Made by a program: the position numbers and the translations under genes. The notes below the pieces were generated by a model that did not search any database, had not been told where the DNA came from, and worked only from the letters and a program-made list of their open reading frames with translations. This document shows positions 6,489 to 10,081 of a DNA stretch of 10,081 bases, one piece after another (positions within the stretch are counted from its first letter, which is position 1; each line of letters starts with the position of its first letter). The stretch spans positions 1-10,081 of the forward strand of contig JAVEEJ010000071.1 in the NCBI GenBank assembly GCA_030840515.1. Direction: 5' to 3'. Source of the DNA: Frankiaceae bacterium. Its GTDB lineage: Bacteria; Actinomycetota; Actinomycetes; JAVEEJ01.

Positions 6489-7142
6489 GTGTCGCTAGTT
6501 CGTGTGCACAACTTCGCGGTGTCGCTCGATGGTTTCGGCACGGGCGAAGGGCAGAGCTTCGAAGCCCCCTTCGGACACGCCGGCCACCGTCTGCACGACT
6601 GGTTCTTCCCGACGCGGTCCTTCCGCGCCATGCAGGGGCAGCCAGGCGGAAGCACGGGCATCGACGATGCCTTCGCCGCCCAGTGGGGACCCGGAATCGG
6701 CGCGGAGATCATGGGGCGCAACAAGTTCGGCTACCAACGCGGCCCCTGGGAGGACGAGGAGTGGCAAGGCTGGTGGGGCGACAACCCGCCCTTCCACACG
6801 CCCGTCGTCGTGCTGACTCACCACGTGAGGCCTCCGCTGGAGATGGAGGGCGGGACGACCTTCCACTTCCTCGATGCGAGCCCCGCCGAGGCTCTTGAGA
6901 TGGCACGTCAACTCGCCGGCGACCAAGACGTGCGCATCGGCGGAGGACCATCGACGGTCCGCCAGTTCCTGGACGCCGACCTGATCGACCAGATGCACCT
7001 CGTCGTCGTGCCGATCGTCCTCGGGCGCGGAGAGCGGCTGTGGGAGAGCCTCGAAGACGTCGAACGACGATTCACCGTCGAGGCGGTCAGCGCTCCGAGC
7101 GGCGTCACCCATCTCACCTTCACGCGAACCTCAACCGAGTAG
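6489..7142 (+). CDS. Dihydrofolate reductase family protein (RibD C-terminal-like)
   Basis: This 217-residue protein has the fold shared by dihydrofolate reductase and the reductase domain of RibD. It begins VRVHNFAVSLDGFGTG, the typical first strand and turn. It then has MGRNKFG (75-81), the usual nucleotide-side motif, and VVVLTHH (106-112). The NADPH-loop block VRIGGGPSTVRQFLDADLID (148-167) is followed by VVVPIVLGRGERLW (172-185), the classic RibD-C ending. Such proteins are NAD(P)H-dependent reductases of mostly unknown substrate and are abundant in soil actinobacteria. Standing alone rather than beside riboflavin or folate genes, it is unlikely to be the housekeeping RibD or FolA. The start is GTG with a close AGGAGA; stop codons lie just upstream in frame. 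It faces the PAS-EAL gene tail to tail over 73 bases with no strong terminator visible. Confidence 0.9.
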   Translation: MSLVRVHNFAVSLDGFGTGEGQSFEAPFGHAGHRLHDWFFPTRSFRAMQGQPGGSTGIDDAFAAQWGPGIGAEIMGRNKFGYQRGPWEDEEWQGWWGDNPPFHTPVVVLTHHVRPPLEMEGGTTFHFLDASPAEALEMARQLAGDQDVRIGGGPSTVRQFLDADLIDQMHLVVVPIVLGRGERLWESLEDVERRFTVEAVSAPSGVTHLTFTRTSTE

Positions 7143-7215
7143 CACGGGCTCGGTGGGCGGCGAGCACCCGCCGATCAACGCCGCCGACTCAGACCTACGA
7201 CGGCAAGCGCGAGCA

Positions 7216-9168
7216 TCAGCCGTCACTGAGGGGCCTGGGGCGGCCGAGGTGGAATCCCTGGGCAAAGTCGACGCCCTCGTCCCGCAGCATGGTCAAGGCC
7301 GCCTGGTCCTCGACGCCCTCCGCGACCGTTTTGAGGCCGAATCCGCGCGCCAAGCTCACGATTGCTCTGACCACGTGAAGGTTTTCGGTGTGAGTGACCA
7401 AGTCGCGGACGAACTCGATGTCGATCTTGAGGTGGGTGATGGGCAGCTTCTTGAGGTAGATGAAGCTGCCGAAACCGGTTCCGAAGTCGTCCAGGGCCAA
7501 ACCGCAGCCAAGTGCAGCCAGTCCACGGGCTAGAGCCTCGCCGGCGGTGATGTCGCGCATGAGCGCGGTCTCGGTGATCTCGAAGACGAGGTTGGCCGGG
7601 TCCGCGTGCGCCTTCCGAATCTGCTGCTCGATGAAGGGCAGGAGGTCGGAGGTGTCGATCGAGGCAGCGGAGAGGTTCACCTCGATCACCCGCTGTCCTC
7701 GCGCGGCAAGTCGGGTGGCCTGGGTGATGACCCAGCGGTCGATCTCACGGATCAGGCCGTACTTCTCCGCCACCGGCAGGAAGCTGCCCGGCAGGACGAC
7801 TTCGCCGTCACGTCCGATCATGCGCAGGAGCAGTTCTTCGCCGGCTCGGCCGTCGGCGAGAGGCACGATCGGCTGGGAGTACAAGACCAGCCGGTTCTCG
7901 TCGATCGCCTCGCGGATGCGCCCGAGCCACGTGAGAGCGTCGAGCTCGCGTTGGGCGGCCCCCTGTTCCCGCTTCTCTTCGGTGATATCGCGGAAGACGA
8001 CAACGACACCTTGGAGGGTCGGTCCGCTTCGAAGGGGGACGGATGAATAGGCAACAGGAAAGATCGATCCATCCTTGCGGGTGAAGGCGTCGTCGAGAAT
8101 GCGAATGCTCCGGCCCTGGATACGGACCTGAAGCAGAGGGCAGTCGCTGGCCGGAACCTTTGTGCCGTCTGCCCGCTGGAAGTGGGACGTCGCATGCATC
8201 GGTTTCCCGCGTAGCTCGTCTTCGGTCCACCCCAGCATCGAGGCCGCGGCCGGGTTCATGTAGGTCACCAGCCCCTCGGCATCCAGCGCGTAGAGGCCCT
8301 CCGCCATGGTGTCCATGACCACAGCGCGGAACTCTTCAGCCTCCTTTCGTTCGGTGATGTCGACCACGACGTTGCCGACACCGATGATCTCGCCGTCGAC
8401 ATGCACCGGGTAGTAGCTGGCGAGCCAGTGGCCTACGCGGTGCGGATGCGCGGAACTCGGTCTGCTGACTTCCACGTTGCTGACCGTGTCGCCTGCGAGC
8501 GCGCGTCGATAGACGTTCTCGAGCTGTGGCCATAGGTCGGGTGTGAGCTCGGAGACGCCAAGACCGATGCACTGCTCGACAGACCGGCCATCAATATCGG
8601 CCAGCGTCTGATTGATGCGAAGGACGTTCAGGTCGCGATCGACCAGTTTGAAACCGATCGGAGTCGCCGCCTCGATGCTCTGCAAGAGGGTGGCCAACTG
8701 CGTGGCCTCACGTTCCGCGTGGCGCAGCGCGAGCTCCAGTCGCTTCTGGTCTTCGATATCGGTCGCAGTCCCTATCCACAGGTCGATCTCACCCGCAGCA
8801 TCGCGAAGCGGGATGGCGCGAAACGCATGCCATCTGAAGACTCCGTCGAAGCGGCGGATCCGGTACTCCAGCGAGTAGGCAGTGCCGGACATCGTCGCGT
8901 GTTGCCAGGCATGTGCGGCTCGCTCGGCGTCCTGAGGATGGACGAGCCAGAGCCAATCCCACTCGTAGTTGGCTTCTCGTGGGCAGCCCGTGTAGTCCGT
9001 GCCCTGCCGGTTGAAGTACGTGGTCGCCCCGTCCGGAGACGCCGTCCACACGATGTGGGGGATCGACTCGGCAATCATCTCGGCTGACTGCCGGTCCGCG
9101 AGAGCAGCGTCAAACCGAGGCGCCCGAACGTCCGGCCGAGCAGTCGCCGGGAGCGGGGAGGTAGTCAT
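7216..9168 (-). CDS. Soluble triple-PAS EAL-domain cyclic-di-GMP phosphodiesterase
   Basis: This 650-residue protein has three PAS domains at about residues 25-142 (PAS_3-like), 157-277 and 280-400. The PAS-associated endings TDIEDQKR, VDITERKEAEE and FRDITEEKRE mark the domain boundaries. An EAL domain follows at about 410-645. It carries EELLLRM (444-450, with ELL in place of EAL but the metal-binding Glu445 kept), NLS (Asn498), FEITE (Glu530), DDFGTG (560-565), LKID (Lys581), AEGVE (Glu617) and QGFH (Gln637). All these residues fit active hydrolysis of c-di-GMP to pGpG. No GGDEF domain, signal peptide or membrane helix is visible, so it should be a cytosolic sensor. The ATG at 9168 is preferred, although the frame stays open to a GTG at 9189 and a TTG at 9258. 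The upstream part has low-complexity codons and contains a palindrome and a hairpin, and the TTG would overlap the preceding gene. No clear Shine-Dalgarno precedes any candidate. It probably shares a transcript with the small HTH gene 55 bases upstream. Confidence 0.93.
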   Translation of the reverse strand: MTTSPLPATARPDVRAPRFDAALADRQSAEMIAESIPHIVWTASPDGATTYFNRQGTDYTGCPREANYEWDWLWLVHPQDAERAAHAWQHATMSGTAYSLEYRIRRFDGVFRWHAFRAIPLRDAAGEIDLWIGTATDIEDQKRLELALRHAEREATQLATLLQSIEAATPIGFKLVDRDLNVLRINQTLADIDGRSVEQCIGLGVSELTPDLWPQLENVYRRALAGDTVSNVEVSRPSSAHPHRVGHWLASYYPVHVDGEIIGVGNVVVDITERKEAEEFRAVVMDTMAEGLYALDAEGLVTYMNPAAASMLGWTEDELRGKPMHATSHFQRADGTKVPASDCPLLQVRIQGRSIRILDDAFTRKDGSIFPVAYSSVPLRSGPTLQGVVVVFRDITEEKREQGAAQRELDALTWLGRIREAIDENRLVLYSQPIVPLADGRAGEELLLRMIGRDGEVVLPGSFLPVAEKYGLIREIDRWVITQATRLAARGQRVIEVNLSAASIDTSDLLPFIEQQIRKAHADPANLVFEITETALMRDITAGEALARGLAALGCGLALDDFGTGFGSFIYLKKLPITHLKIDIEFVRDLVTHTENLHVVRAIVSLARGFGLKTVAEGVEDQAALTMLRDEGVDFAQGFHLGRPRPLSDG

Positions 9169-9185
9169 GAGTGAACCGTCGGTAT

Positions 9186-9200
9186 GCACCCCCGGGGTGC
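9186..9200. repeat. 15-base palindrome upstream of the PAS-EAL start
   Basis: GCACCCC and GGGGTGC flank a single central C. The palindrome lies 17 bases before the preferred ATG of the PAS-EAL gene on the - strand. It could be an operator or a small leader hairpin close to the ribosome-binding region. Confidence 0.55.
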
Positions 9201-9207
9201 CAACAGA

Positions 9208-9241
9208 GCCGAAGGTCCCGGCTTCAGATGGGGCCTTCGGC
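9208..9241 (-). terminator. Hairpin over the HTH gene stop codon (terminator- or attenuator-like)
   Basis: GCCGAAGG (9208-9215) pairs exactly with CCTTCGGC (9234-9241). After one mismatch on the - strand the stem continues for three more G-C pairs, leaving a 10-base loop. The loop holds the stop codon of the HTH gene. There is no T-tract downstream on the - strand, so intrinsic termination is uncertain; it may instead attenuate transcription or stabilise an mRNA end before the PAS-EAL gene. Confidence 0.45.
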
Positions 9242-9595
9242 CTGGTACGTCTGGTCAAGTTCGTAGAGCCGGGCCGCCGCCTGCCGTGAGATCTTCAGGC
9301 GCTTCGCCACGTCCGTAAACGACAAACCACCGTCATCCACAAGCGAGCGGACGACAGCGGCCCGCATGGACGCGATGGCGCGCTCGTACTCCCGGAAGGC
9401 GTCAGCTGAGCTCAAGCGGGTCTCCCGCCCGCCGGCCGCGACCAGCTCGTCGACGACATCAACGATCGAGCGACCCGCGTTCCGCGCCTCACAACCTTCC
9501 CGCAACGCGACGACGGCGCTCTCGATCGCCACGCAGGCCTGGCGAGCAGCGTCTTCGACCCGCTCAACCGCTTCGAGGAACCAGTCCTCGGTCAT
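9224..9595 (-). CDS. Small helix-turn-helix protein, probable regulator
   Basis: This 123-residue protein has an N-terminal helical region (about 1-50, Ala/Glu/Arg/Val-rich, starting MTEDWFLEAVERVEDAARQ), a middle helix (64-87, AFREYERAIASMRAAVVRSL) and a C-terminal helix-turn-helix, LSFTDVAKRLKISRQAAARLYE (about 91-112). The last resembles the DNA-reading helices of MarR/sigma-region-4-like proteins. I do not recognise a named family. The helical N-terminus suggests dimerisation. The ATG at 9595 is chosen because the longer open frame would run into the divergent DUF222 gene; an ATG at 9631 is an alternative. A weak GTGAG precedes the chosen start. It lies just upstream of, and codirectional with, the PAS-EAL gene, and divergent from the DUF222 gene across a region with palindromes. 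Control of one or both is plausible. Confidence 0.8.
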   Translation of the reverse strand: MTEDWFLEAVERVEDAARQACVAIESAVVALREGCEARNAGRSIVDVVDELVAAGGRETRLSSADAFREYERAIASMRAAVVRSLVDDGGLSFTDVAKRLKISRQAAARLYELDQTYQAEGPI

Positions 9596-9704
9596 CGAGT
9601 GCTCACAACATGCACGTGTCCACCATCGCATGGCGGGCCTGAATCTCCCGGACAGATGTGGCCCCACCGTTCGAGCCGGACAGCCGGCGTCGGGTGAGCG
9701 GATC

Positions 9705-9720
9705 CGGTTGTGGACAACCG
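9705..9720. repeat. 16-base palindrome containing a DnaA-box match
   Basis: CGGTTGT and ACAACCG flank GG. Bases 9709-9717 read TGTGGACAA, the exact reverse complement of TTGTCCACA, the DnaA-box consensus known from Streptomyces and mycobacteria. It lies 46 bases before the DUF222 start in the divergent intergenic region. One box alone does not make an origin; an operator for a dimeric regulator is equally possible. Confidence 0.6.
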
Positions 9721-9734
9721 TCTTCCGCGGAAGA
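9721..9734. repeat. 14-base perfect palindrome abutting the previous one
   Basis: TCTTCCGCGGAAGA is a perfect two-fold palindrome with no spacer, starting at the base after the 9705-9720 palindrome ends. The pair covers 30 consecutive bases in the divergent gap 9596-9766. That placement suits an operator for the small HTH protein or for the DUF222 gene. The rest of the gap shows no consensus promoter I can call. Confidence 0.6.
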
Positions 9735-9766
9735 TCCGTGTCAGACCCTCGCGGTGTGATGGCCTC

Positions 9767-10081
9767 ATGGAGACGATGAACGAAGTAGCGACGTTGTCCG
9801 ATGACGAGTTGAAACAGGCCGTGGTGACGTGGTCCGGCCGCGTCAACGCGGGCTACGCCCAGCTCCTGCTCGCGATCGGCGAGGTGGACGCGCGAGGGAC
9901 GTGGAACGGGTACGGCGTGCTCTCCTGCGCGCACTGGCTCGGGATCACCCTCGGCATGGCCACCGTCACCGCACACGAGCACGTGCGGGTCGCCCGCAAG
10001 CTCCGCGAGCTGCCCAAGGTCGCCGACGCGATGGTCGCCGGGCAGCTGTCCTTCAGTCAGACGAGAGCGATCACTCGGATC
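9767..10081 (+). CDS. DUF222 / 13E12-repeat family protein, probable HNH endonuclease (3' partial)
   Basis: The frame is open from ATG 9767 to the window end (105 codons). It shows the start of a DUF222 domain: a short acidic N-terminus (LSDDELKQAVV), helix AGYAQLLLAIGEVDARGTW, the typical SCAHWLGITLGM, then AHEHVRVARKLRELPKVADAM and GQLSFSQTRAITRI. The same block order is seen in the 13E12 repeat proteins of mycobacteria and relatives. Family members usually run to about 400-500 residues and end in an HNH nuclease motif, which would be outside the window. A second in-frame ATG at 9776 is an alternative start. No Shine-Dalgarno is visible; TGTGAT at 9755-9760, six bases before the ATG, would suit a -10 element of a leaderless transcript. 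Genes of this family are often multicopy, and in Mycobacterium tuberculosis REP13E12 copies serve as phiRv1 prophage attachment sites. The cellular role is unknown. Confidence 0.9.
   Translation, partial: METMNEVATLSDDELKQAVVTWSGRVNAGYAQLLLAIGEVDARGTWNGYGVLSCAHWLGITLGMATVTAHEHVRVARKLRELPKVADAMVAGQLSFSQTRAITRI

Noticed and set aside
7143..7215. Bidirectional terminator between the convergent DHFR-family and PAS-EAL genes
   Set aside because: Only a 5-base GGCGG/CCGCC pairing is visible, with no T-tract; not enough to call.
9224..9982. Extension of the HTH gene to a start at 9982
   Set aside because: It would cover the intergenic palindromes and more than 200 bases of the well-supported divergent DUF222 gene; the added residues are not protein-like.

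Overview
The window reads as chromosome from a high-GC Gram-positive actinobacterium. The signs are strong G/C bias at third codon positions, GTG starts, chains of four-base start/stop overlaps, a SCO2322-type exported protein beside an ECF transporter, and a DUF222/13E12-type gene at the right edge. The genus cannot be read from the sequence.

Left block (2-5721, all + strand): a tightly overlapping operon whose beginning lies outside the window. In order it encodes an exported, C-terminally anchored protein with a Pro/Ala/Ser-rich stalk (partial at its N-terminus), the ECF coupling protein EcfT, a double-headed ECF ATPase with two ABC domains in one chain, a membrane S-component (substrate binder), and a fusion of a PhnP-like metallo-beta-lactamase-fold phosphodiesterase domain with CobU. 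CobU is adenosylcobinamide kinase/adenosylcobinamide-phosphate guanylyltransferase. Every junction overlaps (ATGA, GTGA, ATGA, TGATG), so the five proteins are probably translationally coupled. A dedicated importer ending in a corrinoid-salvage enzyme suggests that the cargo is cobalamin or a cobinamide-like precursor; this is inference from context. The interdomain linker of the ATPase gene carries two interlocked perfect inverted repeats, the most unusual nucleotide-level structure in the window.

Middle block (5747-7142): a VOC-fold protein with a clear Shine-Dalgarno, a probable two-helix small membrane protein on the - strand that shares a CTAG stop palindrome with it, and a dihydrofolate-reductase-fold (RibD C-terminal-like) protein. 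These look like independent housekeeping or accessory genes.

Right block (7216-10081): a - strand pair made of a small helix-turn-helix protein followed by a soluble three-PAS/EAL cyclic-di-GMP phosphodiesterase. A hairpin over the stop codon of the first gene and a 15-base palindrome lie between them. Across a 171-base divergent intergenic region with two abutting palindromes, one containing an actinobacterial DnaA-box match, a DUF222/13E12-family gene begins and runs off the right edge. By eye this block is less extremely G/C-biased than the transporter operon.

No tRNA, rRNA, CRISPR array, insertion sequence or riboswitch was recognised. Any cobalamin riboswitch for the operon would lie upstream of base 1. 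No gene-free stretch exceeds 300 bases.
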